A DNA stretch of 64,000 bases from Bryum argenteum (lineage: Eukaryota; Streptophyta; Bryopsida; Bryales; Bryaceae): the NCBI GenBank assembly GCA_037043015.1, contig CM073331.1, positions 124,001-188,000 on the forward strand, given 5' to 3'. The translations under genes were made by a program, and so were the position numbers. The notes under the pieces are model-generated. The model was given only the letters and a program-made list of their open reading frames with translations. It was not told the origin of the DNA and did no database searches. This document shows, piece after piece, positions 36,101 to 47,745 of the stretch. Position 1 is the stretch's first letter; each line of letters opens with the position of its first letter.

Positions 36101-37872
36101 GACAATGGGACGTATTGCCACCGCCATCTAGCATTCTTATCTACATAGCACATATTTGCAACCAGCGTCAGCATGATGGCCTAAGCATCTACAACCCTCT
36201 AAAGATACTCTTACAAATATGTCAAGAGCCGTATATAGCAGCATCCTTTCTGTGGTACAATGATTGACCACTTAATTTGAAAGAGAGGAACAAGTAACTA
36301 ACAGGGAAACGACCACTCGCTGGTGGAAACAAACATCCAGAACAAACTTCAGGAGAATTTACCCCATGAACATTGTCGTTCTAATTAATGTAGTTTCCAG
36401 TAGACCTCCGACTGCACATGTGCAAGACCTAACAACGTAACGAATCAAGAATTGCAAGAGAGGGACCAACCTAAGCCGAGGAAATTCGGCAATGTAACCT
36501 TTCTTTGCAATTTCACGCGCAATCCAGGTCCCGTATTCAACTTCACTCCTACTTTCCATCTGTATTCCTGCCAGAAACAACACCGAAGTAGGTCTTGAGG
36601 ACTCATTGTCATCACAACCTCCGCTTATTGTTTACACTACAAACTCCAGATCATTTCAAGATCTAAATTACTTGTACGTAAATTGTTTACACATCTACAG
36701 ACATTCACAAAAGAAGTCAATTCGTTTGCTTAGCCCGAGAGAGCATTCTGAGTACTAGCAGAGTGCGCATCGAAGATTTGAAACAGTTGTTGCTACTGCC
36801 GGTGCAAATTAAAGATTCAGCTGCACAGATGGGGTAACCTCCAATGCACATCAAAGAATGCAGGAAGAGGAGATAGAACTCAAAATGACTTGTCCCAAAC
36901 CTCAACAGGAACGAACTACAATAGCTGGATCATAACATGAATGTCGTATTGAGCATTATATATTTTTTAGGAACCGAGCACCTGGAGGAAAAACTCAAAA
37001 GGTTTAACTCTAGTAGGCAATTCTCCACTCAAAAGACAGAAGAGGCTTTCCACAAGAGCTTCCGAAACTGGTGACCTACCTCCACATCCTTGATCATCAA
37101 CTACTCTACTTGAACGTAAGTAATCTATTAAGCCATCTACAAACGCGCACATGTCAGTCAATAGCTCGTGAGGACTTTCTTGGCGCTAACAGAGTGCACA
37201 TTGCACATTTCAACACAGTTTCTTAGTTCACATAATTTCTTTTGCTAATTAGGTGAGTCAACCTCCAATGAACGGGAAATAGTGAACTTCAGAATGATCT
37301 CTATCGAATCTAGACAAAGCTCAGTAACAATAGCTGAATTTCGCAGAGCATTCTCTCATTCAGCAACAATGACCTGGACGGAAATCTTAGTAAAATTCAA
37401 GGTTATAATGCTTTTCTCGAGTTTGACATTCAAGAAGATTACCACAAGAGCTACAAAAGCTTTAGGATGAAGCTTTCTTAGCACTAGCAGAGTGCGCATT
37501 GCAGATTTTTACACACTTTCTCGAATCTTTAGCTAAGCAGATAAGTCAACCTCCAATGCACGCGACTTAAGAAGAAAGAAATAGTGAAAATCCACCACGA
37601 ACCTTGACAAGGCCTAGTAGTGAAAGCTGAATTAGAGCAAGAATATTCAAAAATTCCAGCAACGGAAAATTTCACAATTTCTCGAAATCGACAGTGAAGA
37701 AAGGTCTTGAAGAGATGCGAGGGGTTTAGGGTGAGAGGTGCTTTACCTGGCCGAGGAGTTTGCCGTAAAACGGAGGCGGCAAGTAGAGCGGATGAGGCTG
37801 GACGAAGCACAAGCTGCCGACGCAGGCCTCTTTCTCCACGGCGTCGTCGTCGTTGGCCATCGATGAGGCCAT
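33184..37872 (-). CDS. Amidase_3-like (N-acetylmuramoyl-L-alanine amidase-type) protein with novel N-terminal half
   Basis: Twelve exons join in phase throughout: 37872-37747, 36567-36471, 36140-35955, 35679-35579, 35452-35396, 34945-34820, 34708-34559, 34452-34339, 34222-34184, 34063-33995, 33785-33687 and 33342-33184, giving 440 residues. The C-terminal half (about 255-420) follows the zinc amidase pattern: VVPGHW (His262), AHGEREFNMD (Glu275), MEIHGQ (His330) and GVIVECFNADE (Glu382), the four positions that bind zinc or act in catalysis in Amidase_3 enzymes. Those enzymes cleave the peptide from MurNAc in peptidoglycan. Residues 43-230 are beta-rich and unrecognised (YRWKVGVKLNTGPGLRVKL). 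The N-terminus is acidic, not an obvious transit peptide. Mosses keep plastid peptidoglycan synthesis genes, so plastid wall cleavage is an inference. Two genes fused by my model, or another metallohydrolase activity, remain possible. Confidence 0.7.
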
Positions 37873-38127
37873 GGTGGAAATCCTGCTCTTTGATCGCTCA
37901 TGAGATGGTGGTAGTCGTTCTTCGGCGACTGAGGAAGAGCATGGAGCTCGGGAGCTGCGAGAGAGAGACGGAGGCGTTTGCCATTCGTCGGAGCAGGATT
38001 CGTCAGGTCTGGAGGCTCCAACTCAGCTCTTTTTTCGTCCACGTGTTCTGGTGTTTATTGGGCGCAAGTCGCGCGGGAATATGATTGTTTATTGGGGAAT
38101 TTTTAGGGGAAAATTTTCATTATTAAA

Positions 38128-38441
38128 AAAATAACAAAAATAACAAAAATAACAAAATAACAAAATAAAAAAAATAAAAAAATAACAAAATAACAAAATA
38201 ACAAAATAACAAAATAACAAAATAACAAAATAACAAAATAACAAAATAACAAAATAACAAAATAACAAAATAACAAAATAACAAAATAACAAAATAACAA
38301 AATAACAAAATAACAAAATAACAAAATAACAAAATAACAAAATAACAAAATAACAAAATAACAAAATAACAAAATAACAAAATAACAAAATAACAAAATA
38401 ACAAAATAACAAAATAACAAAATAACAAAATAACAAAATAT
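38128..38441. repeat. ATAACAAA octamer satellite
   Basis: About 35 near-perfect head-to-tail copies of the 8-base unit ATAACAAA run here, with imperfect units at the low-coordinate end. Because 8 is not a multiple of 3 and no frame gives a stop, all minus-strand frames stay open and produce a spurious Phe/Ile/Leu-rich repeat. It lies ~260 bases upstream of the amidase-like gene's ATG. Confidence 0.95.
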
Positions 38442-38924
38442 ATACTAAAGAAAGAAAGAAAGAAAGAAGAACAAAGAAAAAAAAGAGGTTAGATATGGAA
38501 CAATCTCAAAATATATGTAAAGAGGGGAAGGAACTACATTTCATTGTTTCTTCAAAATCAAGAAAAAAGCGGTCACATATTAGCTTTAATATGCTAAGAT
38601 GTCAATCTTCTTTAGATTATTTTCAATATGTGTACTAGTGATGAGAAAATCATATTTTTAAAAAAATTAAATTAAATAAATAAAATAGAAATTGTTTCCC
38701 TTTTGCAGATGTTTCGAAATTCTTCTCTTATTTTTACAAAAGTGTTCCCATATATGAAAACTCCCCTTGTTTTTTCCTACAAAAGTGATGAATACATAGG
38801 GTAATCTTCAATGAGGAGGAGATTGTGAGAATAACACATCCATGAGGAGGGCGGTGTGTGACAAAGAGTGCTTATTTTTTCATGAAGTTTCGAGAATGAA
38901 AAAAACGTTTTTTTTTTTTTTAAG
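38442..38924. other. Spacer
   Basis: A GAAA microsatellite at 38448-38467 is followed by AT-rich DNA. Nothing else is seen. Confidence 0.4.
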
Positions 38925-39491
38925 GGTTGTATCTCCTTCGTCCACCGTTACATTTCAGCTTTATTTTTTGGGATAGATTTCATTTAGAGTCTAGTCTTGG
39001 GAGTAGAAATCTTCACCAAGTTAAGGATGTTCCTTAAATTAGACATAGATTTGAGTGCAAAGGATCATGTTTTGGGCAATTTTCTCTTTGAAATTTTTTT
39101 AGCACTTTCTATCATTGCAAGGTTATTATTTGAGCCAAGAATATTTTTTGATAATATATTTTATTTTATATTTTTGTACAAGGGTAATATTGACATAAAG
39201 GTAAACACATTTCTAGTCAAAGATTATTTCATTGAAGTAGCTTTGTTGATAGAATTTTCAATCTAAATTGAAATTGATGAAATAAAGCATCATGTTTTAT
39301 GTACTCATACGTTATGATCTCGCAATCTATGAGGCCTCATGACTCAAATTTTGGTCGACATGACCTACAACAAGTCTACTACAAGTTTGTATGGTCAAAA
39401 TCCAAATTACGTGCTTTCATTTTCATCAATGACACTTTTTTTCTGAAATGTGGTGTTTGGTTAAAAATAAGCTTGGAAGGTTAGGGGTTAA
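38925..39491. mobile_element. Family A-like element, degenerate left end
   Basis: The interior matches the adjacent element at 39508-40127 throughout (TTGTATCTCC, AAGGCCTCATGACT versus GAGGCCTCATGACT, ACATGACCTACA). The right end reads GGTTAGGGGTTAA, with TTAA at 39488-39491; the left boundary is uncertain because of a T run at 38909-38920. Confidence 0.55.
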
Positions 39492-39507
39492 TATGGTTGG
39501 ATTCCTT

Positions 39508-40127
39508 TTAACCCCTAAGCATCCCGAGGTCCAAAAATTGGACCCAAAGAATTAATGTTCTTCAAGGAGTTGTATCTCCTATATCCATAGTTGAATTATT
39601 TTCAATTTTATTTTCGGGTTGGAATCCACTTCAAGTCTAGTTTTTGCTCTAATAATCTTGATATCATCCAATACATTTTGAAGACATGGTATGCATTTTT
39701 GTGCAAGAGGTTCACATTTGGACTATTCTTCCTTTGTAAAAACTATAGCAATTTTCACCATTGTAAGGTAAATATTTGAGCCGAAAAATTTCTTGTAGTG
39801 TTATTTTAAGTTCAAGAGTATTTTGTAGATGAAATGAAAAAAATTCGTATTGGTGAAATTTCAATTGTAATTGGTTTGATGATAATATTACCACTCTAAA
39901 GTGAAAATGTTGAAATTTCATAACTGTTTCTAAGTACAAATACATTACAATCTCACAATCTATAAGGCCTCATGACTTCAAATTTAACCCACATGACCTA
40001 CACGTAGTGTCCTACAAGATTCGTGCAGTTAAGATTTGAAGAAGTAACTTACTTCCATTTCCGTTTGTGAAGCTTTCAACAAATTATGTTCTCGGACTAA
40101 AAAATGGCAGGGGTGTTTAGGGGTTAT
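39508..40127. mobile_element. Family A TTAA-flanked element (620 bp)
   Basis: The left end is TTAA then CCCCTAAGCATCCC. The right end reverse-complemented is CCCCTAAACACCCC, matching at 12 of 14 bases, with TTAT in place of the right TTAA. It lies 16 bases from the previous copy in the same orientation. No reading frame is conserved between the two. Confidence 0.65.
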
Positions 40128-40459
40128 TGATCAGAATGATCTGGATCACTCATTGATATCAAATCCTTGGATTCTTTGTCAGAGGAGTGTTTGAACCAAA
40201 TCTCGGTTTTTTCCTAAAGACTTAGAGCGTAATCCGTAGTTGGTTATGAAGTTGCATTTACCAAACACTGTTCTTTGTATATTACAATCCTTGTAAAAAT
40301 CATTTGATGTAGGCCTTATAGTTAGGAGAAAACCGACCTTGTCAACTTATGTATCCAAACAATACTATGAGACAAATTCTCGAATAAAACCTAATAGATT
40401 TATCAACTTGGTAAGAAGAAGTTTATACATGTTAATATGTGCCTCCACCTAAGAATTTA
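40128..40459. other. Spacer
   Basis: AT-rich DNA between the element pair and the 3' end of the next minus-strand gene, probably including its 3' UTR. No feature is recognised. Confidence 0.4.
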
Positions 40460-41636
40460 TCACCGAGAATTCATGTGAGCTATGGTATCCAATTGAGGAG
40501 GAATTTTGGTATGCTCAAACTTTTCAAGCTTCCCATTGGGTGGCCATGGGAAAACTGCAGGATTTTGGGAAAACTTGGGATCTAATGTCAAATTCCCATT
40601 TTCCCACATCTCCATACACTCTTCCCTCAACAATTGCAATACTAGCTCTTCCATGTCTACGCCCCAATTCACTCCTTTTAGTTGTTGCTTGAATCTGTTG
40701 TTGAACAAAAAAAAATTACACATGTTTTTTCAATTATCTCACCAAATTTTGAAAAAAAATTAAAAATTAATGTTTTTTTTTTTATAGCAATTGTAAAATT
40801 TCCTTGAAAAACTTCTAAGATCATTACTTGGACACATACACGTAGACAGATAGATACACGCAATAATTTTCTACTCATTTACACCTTAGTTTTAAAATTA
40901 TGTCATTAAAGTTAAAGTTTGAAATTAATATGAAGTTGATCCAAGCTTAAACATATAATATTTAAAATTTATAAAAGTGGAGTGCAACGAGAATAAAATT
41001 GTATTAAAGACAAACCAAAAATCAAAACTTATAGTTTCTAGAATACATTTCATATTATAGATACAATCGTTAATGAGATTCTATATTGTCTCATCATTTT
41101 ATGTTCATTTTTTATTTTTCCAAACATAATTTTCATAATTGTATTAACATATATATCATAGTAGCACACAATTAGACTTCATGCTTTCATATTTATTATC
41201 ATGAAATTGCATTTGTCAATTTTAATACTAACCTACAACCGGTGAAGAGGCGATAAACAAATCGATCCAATGCATGAACATATTCGTTACCAAAATGCAT
41301 TTTCTTCATTTGCCTAAGCTCCAATTCTGCCATAGAAGAACATCGGCACAAATATGCACGAAGTCCCTCCCCACGCAATCTTGGAAATGAGGTTTGTAGC
41401 CATTGTGTGATTTTCTGCTCTCGGAATTGCTTTCTCTGATTGGGTGGTATAGCACATAACATTGGCACCTTATCCCACTCAGGACTTTTAGCACAATGCC
41501 GAACATCTCCTTCGCGATAAACTACAAGATTAGAGTGTTCACTAACTGGTATGTCAAAATTACAACAGTGGCTAGCATTTGCTATATTGCAGTATTCTTC
41601 ATTTACCCCCGGAAAATTGCAAGTATTGTGTGCCAT
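40460..41636 (-). CDS. Unrecognised two-exon protein, Cys- and Trp-containing
   Basis: I do not recognise this protein. Exon 41636-41233 ends at donor GTTAGT; exon 40694-40460 starts after acceptor CAACAG. The joined frame gives 212 residues. The first exon has a Cys-rich segment (CNIANASHCCNFDIP), an HCAKSPEWDKVP stretch and a basic region (PPNQRKQFREQKITQWLQ). The second has NWGVDMEELVLQLLREEC and a Trp/Pro-rich end. Open frames that survive an intron with consensus sites argue for a real gene, but the AT-rich setting beside mobile elements leaves a transposon passenger possible. The ATG at 41636 is the only in-frame ATG near the start; the upstream extension would need GTG. Confidence 0.5.
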
Positions 41637-42662
41637 TTTCTTCGAAGAGTTTCTTGAGTACAATAAATATCTTTGAATTCCACTAATTGAAAAAAAATTA
41701 ATCACACTTCAAAACTCAAATTCCAAACAACATTGATCTTTAAAGCATTCTCTTCACATTTTGTGAATTTCTAGAGTATACTTTCAAAAGTTACTTCAAT
41801 TGACCTTTCATACATTCTCTCATAAATAGTGTCTTTTGAACTTCAAAACCATCATCCTAAGAATATTTTATAAATACATCAAAATACATATATTATTTCC
41901 TTCTAACCTTTCTTCTCTCTTATTCATCTATTACACTTATCATCCAGATGTTCCCATTGAGTCTTGAAGGGAACGTCCAATGCTAACGTGGGGAACGTCT
42001 AAGGAACTTCATCTTCTTCCCCGAATCCGACTCTCGGCTTCGCCACCACAGAACTGAAATCTGTGGCTCCAAATTTGTGCAGAATCTGTTTCCCTTGACA
42101 AATTCTGCTCAATCAGGATTCGCGAAATGTGAATCCGTCAGCAAATGCTACGAGATTGAAGCGTAGACGTGGTTGTCAGAGGTGTGGTTGGATTGTAATA
42201 TAGCAACACGTGGTCGTCGAAGCCTCAGAAGGCTATCTCTGATTTGTTACAAGCTGTCACGCGGAAGCTGAATATCCTCGAGAGAGAGAGAGAGTAATGT
42301 AGTATAGCCGCGAAGGAGCAAGGAAGAGATGCTTTCTAAGCGCCTGGTAGTTGAGGAGAGTAGAAAGTGAAGTATACGTAGCTTCAATTGAGCAACTTCT
42401 ACAGATAGCAATCCAATTTCTGAAGTATCCAATTTCTCTACTCTTTTACCGAAGTTTCGTAATCTTCCTGTTAGAAAGCTTGCGCATGTGGAACCTGCGG
42501 GGGAGCTTAAAAGAAATAGGAACTGGAGGAATTTAAATTAGTGAGAAGTAATCAATTTCTCCCGCCTTTTCTGCTGGTGTTTTGAAAGGAAGTTCGGGCT
42601 GTATCGAGAGTAAGGAGCGGTGTTCAGTTGCGTACAAGATTGATTGGGAGTGTAATTTTTGA
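41637..42662. other. Divergent intergenic region
   Basis: This is shared upstream DNA between the unrecognised minus-strand gene and the plus-strand LPA1/REP27-like gene. A GA microsatellite lies at 42281-42294. The last ~700 bases are GC-richer, as expected for a 5' leader of the plus gene. No further gene is seen. Confidence 0.45.
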
Positions 42663-44978
42663 ATGGAGAGCGTGAGCATTTGCCGGGACTCGGTGACGCC
42701 ATGTTCAGTGATTCGTAACAATGTGACAAGGACTGGCTCTCATCGTCGTTCATTGAGTTTGTTGCCGAGCGGGCTTGCTGATTATTCCTCTCAGTGCTCC
42801 TTATACGTTAATAGAAACGACTGCTTGAAATTGGCCGGTAGAAATGGCGGTGCGTATAAAGTGAGATCAAATGGACGACGAGGAAGAATTGTGAGTGCTA
42901 AAGGTGGTGACGATGGAGGTCCTCCGCCTCAATACAGGTTTGTTACTCATCCCTGTTCAGTCTATCTAATGTATGATCAGATTTCGTTCTTTGCTTATAG
43001 TCATATTGTTCAATTGGCGCGTTTCTAATTTGCAGATTCGAGCATTTATTTGCGAAGAGCTATGATAACATGTTAAGACAGAAACCTGCGGATCTCTTAC
43101 ATTCTTTCCAATTTAACTGCCAATTTTAGACAAAGAGCGCCTACGAGAGGACATTTTTGTCCATCCTCGTAGGTACAATCTTGACTTTTTATAAGATTGT
43201 CTCAATTTCTTTACTGAAATTGTTCCTTAGTAATGCGATATAGTCATGATCGTCGATGATGTTTCAGGAGTTACCTGACATTGAAGATCAGTGTCAATGG
43301 ATCTGGATGCAAAGAAATGAATCAGTTAATTCTTGCTTTCTTAGCATTGTTTCCTTTGTAGGCGAATGCACTTCATAAACGTATGTTTTCCTTGAGGATC
43401 TTTCTCACTATGAAAGTACAGCTCTGATGCCAAGATGCGGAGCGAGGTCATTGCGCCTTATCGGTCACTTCGAATGTTCTTCTATGGGGCATTCATGGCA
43501 AGTGGTGGTATCGGGGGTTTGATCGCCTTAACTCGTTTGATCGCATCCTTAAACAACGCGCCGGGTGCAGAAGCACCTATTGAGATTGCTAAGGGCTTAG
43601 CGATCGACTTTGGAGCAGTAGCCATCTTTGCATTGCTATACAGGTAACTTGACCTTGCCTTGAAGAGCTTCCGTCATGGTCACTGTAGTTTACTTGAAAA
43701 TTAAGATATAAAGGTACTGACAGAGCTCACTCATACAGGTCAGAGTCGAAAGCGAGGGACAAAGCATTAGCCAAAATTGGAAGGGAAGAGAATTTGTCGA
43801 ATTTAAGACTAGAGCTTAGCAATAAAAGAATAGTGACCATCGGGCAGCTGCGAGGAACTTCGCGAATTGTCATTCTTGCTGGTCCAGGCTCGTACATTGA
43901 GGAGGCTCTTAGGCAAAGTGAACCTTTCAAGCAGGACCTCCTTGATCGCGGGGTGCTGGTGGCTGCTTATGCAACAGATGGAGCCACCATTAGCGCAGGC
44001 GGCCCTGCACCTCTTCCCACCACCACCTCACCAAGTATCTCCTCTACTTCCAAATAAGAATACTCCATTACTGATTGTTCAAATGTCAATCATTTTACAC
44101 GAAGACAAATAACTTCTTCGTTTTCTTGCTTCATTTGAGTAGTCTTCGGATGTAAGCTTCAGGAATTTTTTGTCTGGTAATCTTGTCTTAAGGCAATAGC
44201 CAGCTGTGGCCGTAAACTTATGGGTACGCTACATAATTTCTACCTCAGTCCGAAGTGGACTATTCAGCTGAGTCTTTCTTCTCCTGCAGGTAACACTGAG
44301 ACGAGCCAAGCGGTTGCTCTGGCAGACCTTGAGAAGAGATGGAGAGCAACACCGATTTACACATCTGAGTGGGGAAGGTACGCGATGTAGCTGTCTAAAG
44401 CTTCTGTTATGAATGTAGGGTTTTACTAATCACTTCCTTCAAAGACCGAGAGGTACAGATGTTGTTGCGATCAACGTCGTTACATGAATTGTCGCTTTCA
44501 AGTTCAACGCTTTGAGGTATATACTTGCGTTGCTCGCAACGTCGGGGGATGAATACACCCTACATTTCGTATTGACTGTGACGAAGCCATATTAAGAATC
44601 GAGGCTTGCAGGTGGATCAGCGATCAGAAGAAACTTGCGAATGTTGCACCTGACCAACCTGTGTGAGTACACCGACGCCATCTCTGGCTATCTTGACAGT
44701 CTACAGTCTGAACTTATAAGCGAGAGAACCTTCGATGTGGCTGTATCTCCTATGTCCTGACAACTAACTCCCTGCGATTTGATTTTAAGCTGCGAATGAA
44801 CAATTTTCGTTACTTCTCACAATTTAATTGGAAACGCAGGTATGTATCTCTGCGGTTGGATGGAAGAGTCCGCGGAAGTGGAATTGGTATCCCTTCTTGG
44901 CAAGCCATGGCGAGACAACTACCACCCGTAAATGGCATCTGGAAAGGTGCGCTTGACGGCATGGATGGCCGTGTGTAG
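42663..44978 (+). CDS. Chloroplast LPA1/REP27-like (DUF3493) protein, At4g28740-type
   Basis: Six exons in phase: 42663-42937, 43422-43643, 43739-44034, 44290-44377, 44612-44662 and 44840-44978, giving 356 residues. The first ~90 residues are Ser/Arg-rich and few in acids, as in a chloroplast transit peptide. A membrane pair follows: RMFFYGAFMASGGIGGLIAL (about 103-125) and IDFGAVAIFALLY (about 150-165). Next comes the conserved block ARDKALAKIGREENLSNLRL and the GQLRGTSRIVILAG segment. The C-terminus (GRVRGSGIGIPSWQ) is conserved in the family. Relatives LPA1 and REP27 assist photosystem II assembly or repair in thylakoids; LPA1 also has TPR repeats, which are absent here, so this is the shorter sister type. 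It converges with the channel gene downstream. Confidence 0.85.
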
Positions 44979-45747
44979 CATCACCAGACCTTTAGACCAT
45001 AAGATAGCCCACAAGATTTAGAGGCTCGAAATGTCATGATATTGCCCTGTAGAGCAAGTGGCTATTACACTAGACACGGCAAGAAAATTCGATGAATCTT
45101 TTTTCGCAAATTTGAATGAGAGAATTAGAAATTATGCCTTGTCTTTCTCCAGTGAAGTGACTATACTGCCATTGTACAGTACAGTAACTGATGACAATAA
45201 CAGGAGCAGTAGTCCCAGGTGATGTTTGCATCACAACTCTAAAGATGCTGTACGCTAACGGAACACGCAAATTTTAACACTCTCGCAACGTATACTAAAT
45301 GAGAAGCAGAATATCGATAATTGCCCTGTCGATGTGCAAAAATGGTGATAATTTATCAGCAATCTATAAATCACTCATGCACTTTTTGACATGAATGTAA
45401 CAATGTACAATAAATCAGTCCCTTCGGAACCGGTGTCACTAGACACGGCCAATTGTTCTCTTTTTCTGCAGAAGTAGTACAGTAATAAACAAAATCGACA
45501 TGTACCAGCCTGCTTGATCATAGTATACACTCTGTTGTATCCTACGGTTAAAACCACCGCAGTATACATTTTTTTCAAAGACAATCGTGGTTGGTGCAGT
45601 AAAATCGGATGTGGTCCCAGCTGAAAAGCAACTGCAGCTTCGAAGTGTAAAGAAAGTATAAGCGCTTTCGACAAACTGGCTGCACTGCAAATCATGGGTT
45701 GCTGAGATTGAGGCAATGAAGGAGGCTTTCGGTTGCTGGTCACGTCT
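44979..45747. other. Convergent 3' intergenic region
   Basis: These 769 bases lie between two stop codons facing each other (44978 plus, 45748 minus) and so hold the two 3' UTRs. No other feature is recognised; open frames here are accidental. Confidence 0.5.
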
Positions 45748-47745
45748 CTATACGGTGGTAGACCGGTGGAGATCATGATCATGATGAGCGCTGTTGGGGG
45801 CTGCCAGGAAGGAGTGATAGGCGTCGAGCATGCTCTTGTAGAGCGGCTCGGAGTGTTGCAGCGAGTACAAGCCGCAGCCGTCGTCGGTAGAGTTGGAGGT
45901 CTTGAAGTGGAGAGTCTTGGGCTTGTAGGCTGTGATGGCGATGGCCAGGTCGTTGGGGAAGAGGCACCGCCACCAGAACACATGCAGCAGCGTGGACACG
46001 AAGAGTGTGCACACTGTGGCCGAGGAGATGAACGAGAGCGCCACGGCCAGAGCGCGCGTTATCCAAGACGTCGCCACGTGACAATACTGGATGGCCGCGA
46101 TGGAGGCTGCCGTCATGGGAAATGTGTACGCCCACCACGCAATCGAGAATCTGCAGGCCAAATCCAAGGCTTCCATATAAGAACAATGAACCATGTTTTT
46201 TTAAAATCATGACGTTCAAGTATATATAGAAGTGTACGCACTTGAATCCCCGGAAGAAGTTGATGCGCACGATAAGAGACGTGTACAAGAAGAGAGAAAC
46301 GAAGAAGACGAGGCGCGAGACGTAATCGAATTCGCCCACGATGCGCATCCACGCCACGCTCGCGGCGCTCGGAGCCGCCACGAAGAGGAAGAAGACGGGG
46401 TGGAGGTCGCTGGGCAAGGTCTCATTGGTGGGCAGTCGCTGGTACAGCGTCACGAACAGCACCAAGTAATGCGCCAGCCCCACCGCCCAGAAGAAGAGCG
46501 CGGGCTCCGTCCACCCCACAATCGCCGCCAGCGTCGACCCCACGAAGTTCCCCACCACGCTCAGATGCGTCGACGGGTTCGCTACTTTCGACAATCGCCT
46601 CTGCCCCCCAGACAGCCATTGCCCGTATATCTTGAGCTCTAGAAGAAATATCGGCAGCATGAAACAACACCACACCGCGGGATGCAACGACGTCGCGATC
46701 TTTGGCGGTAACCCAATTGCTAGAAACATGGCTGCGATCCATGGCGCGAAGAAGAAGTTCACTCTCACGGGGTGATGGTACTCGCGTCGCACCGCCTCGA
46801 AATAGTAATGAATCTGCACACACTCCAATTTCTACATTAAGATCTATAGCGTAACATACTATCTAGCGAAGAACTATACACAATTATCGCTGATACTTTG
46901 TAAGTGACAAAAGGTCGGTAGCCGCGCACCTTGAGCATGTAGGTGAAGAAGACGACGACGAAGCAGAGAAGCGCCAGACACCACAGATAGAAATTGATCC
47001 ACAGTGGGATGTGCAGGAAGTTCATCTCGGGCACTTGGGCGAGCGTCTTCCACAGCATGGTTTGGCTACCTAGTCCGAGCGCCACACCGAACGTGCCGAT
47101 CGGGAAGCGGAGCAGAAAGGGCCATTTCTCGTCGTGGGGCAGCAGCAGATTCTCTTTGTCCTTCACATCTTCTAGCTCCGGCCCCGACAGAGCTTGAAAG
47201 TACCGATTGGCGCTCAACGCCGTCTTCATCCCAACGCCATTCTCGTCCTCCTCTCGCTGCTCAAGCTGCTCCTTGCAAGCAGCCGCCTCCACGTCCACAC
47301 CGCCATCGCCACCGTGACGGCGTGATCTCAAGCGCGTAACTTGGCGTCCCAGCGGCCCCGAGTTTTTCTCCAGCTTCTCCAGAGGTCCCGAGAATTTGCG
47401 CGAGCGTGTCTTGAAGAGATCGTACGTGCCGGCACTTCTCGGCGAACCTGGAGATGATCTTGGTGATTCTCTTATTTCTTCACGCACCCGCGCAAGTAGC
47501 TTCGGTTCCGGGTTGTTGTTGTTGTTTGCAGTCCCGTTTGCAGTCGCATCAGCAGACCCATTCGCAGGTTTGAATCTGCTCGGTGCCAATGGGCGCACCT
47601 TCCTTGGTCCTGCCATCTCTTCTCCATCGTTCGCAACTGGAATGGAAACTGATTCTGAAGGGCGCGCGACGTTGATCGGCGGCAATGTTGGTCCAACGGG
47701 AGGACTCGTCGCACTCCCGTCTCCATTGCCACCACCTCCGTCCAT
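45748..47745 (-). CDS. SLAC1: SLAC1/SLAH-family S-type anion channel
   Basis: A plasma-membrane channel family for chloride, nitrate or malate efflux; SLAC1 in seed plants closes stomata under ABA. Exons are 47745-46930, 46813-46242 and 46150-45748, in phase, giving 596 residues. Residues 1-215 are a Ser/Arg-rich cytosolic N-terminus with kinase-type sites such as SRKFSG. The TehA-like ten-helix channel begins near WPFLLRFPIGTFGVALGLG (about 218). Diagnostic segments are YYFEAVRREYHHPVRVNFF, GNFVGSTLAAIVGW, NFFRGFKF and AWWAYTFPMTAAS. The family's C-terminal membrane segment (FVSTLLHVFWW) precedes a short tail. Introns fall at the positions inferred from conserved residues. Which subfamily (SLAC1 or SLAH) and which anion cannot be decided from sequence alone. 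Confidence 0.95.

Noticed and set aside
36967..37161. Possible extra exon of the amidase-like gene (GLIDYLRSSRVVDDQG)
   Set aside because: It requires phase 1 entry while exon 1 ends in phase 0, and exons 1 and 2 of the model already join in phase.
38089..38436. Three overlapping Phe/Ile/Leu-rich reading frames of ~100 codons on the minus strand
   Set aside because: They are produced by an octamer satellite with no stop in any frame; low-complexity, not a gene.
41637..41705. N-terminal extension of the orphan gene
   Set aside because: The extension would need a GTG start; the first in-frame ATG is at 41636.
45375..46212. Several long frames on both strands overlapping the channel's last exon
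   Set aside because: They are shadow frames of the GC-rich SLAC1-like exon; only the frame joining exons 1-3 carries the family motifs.
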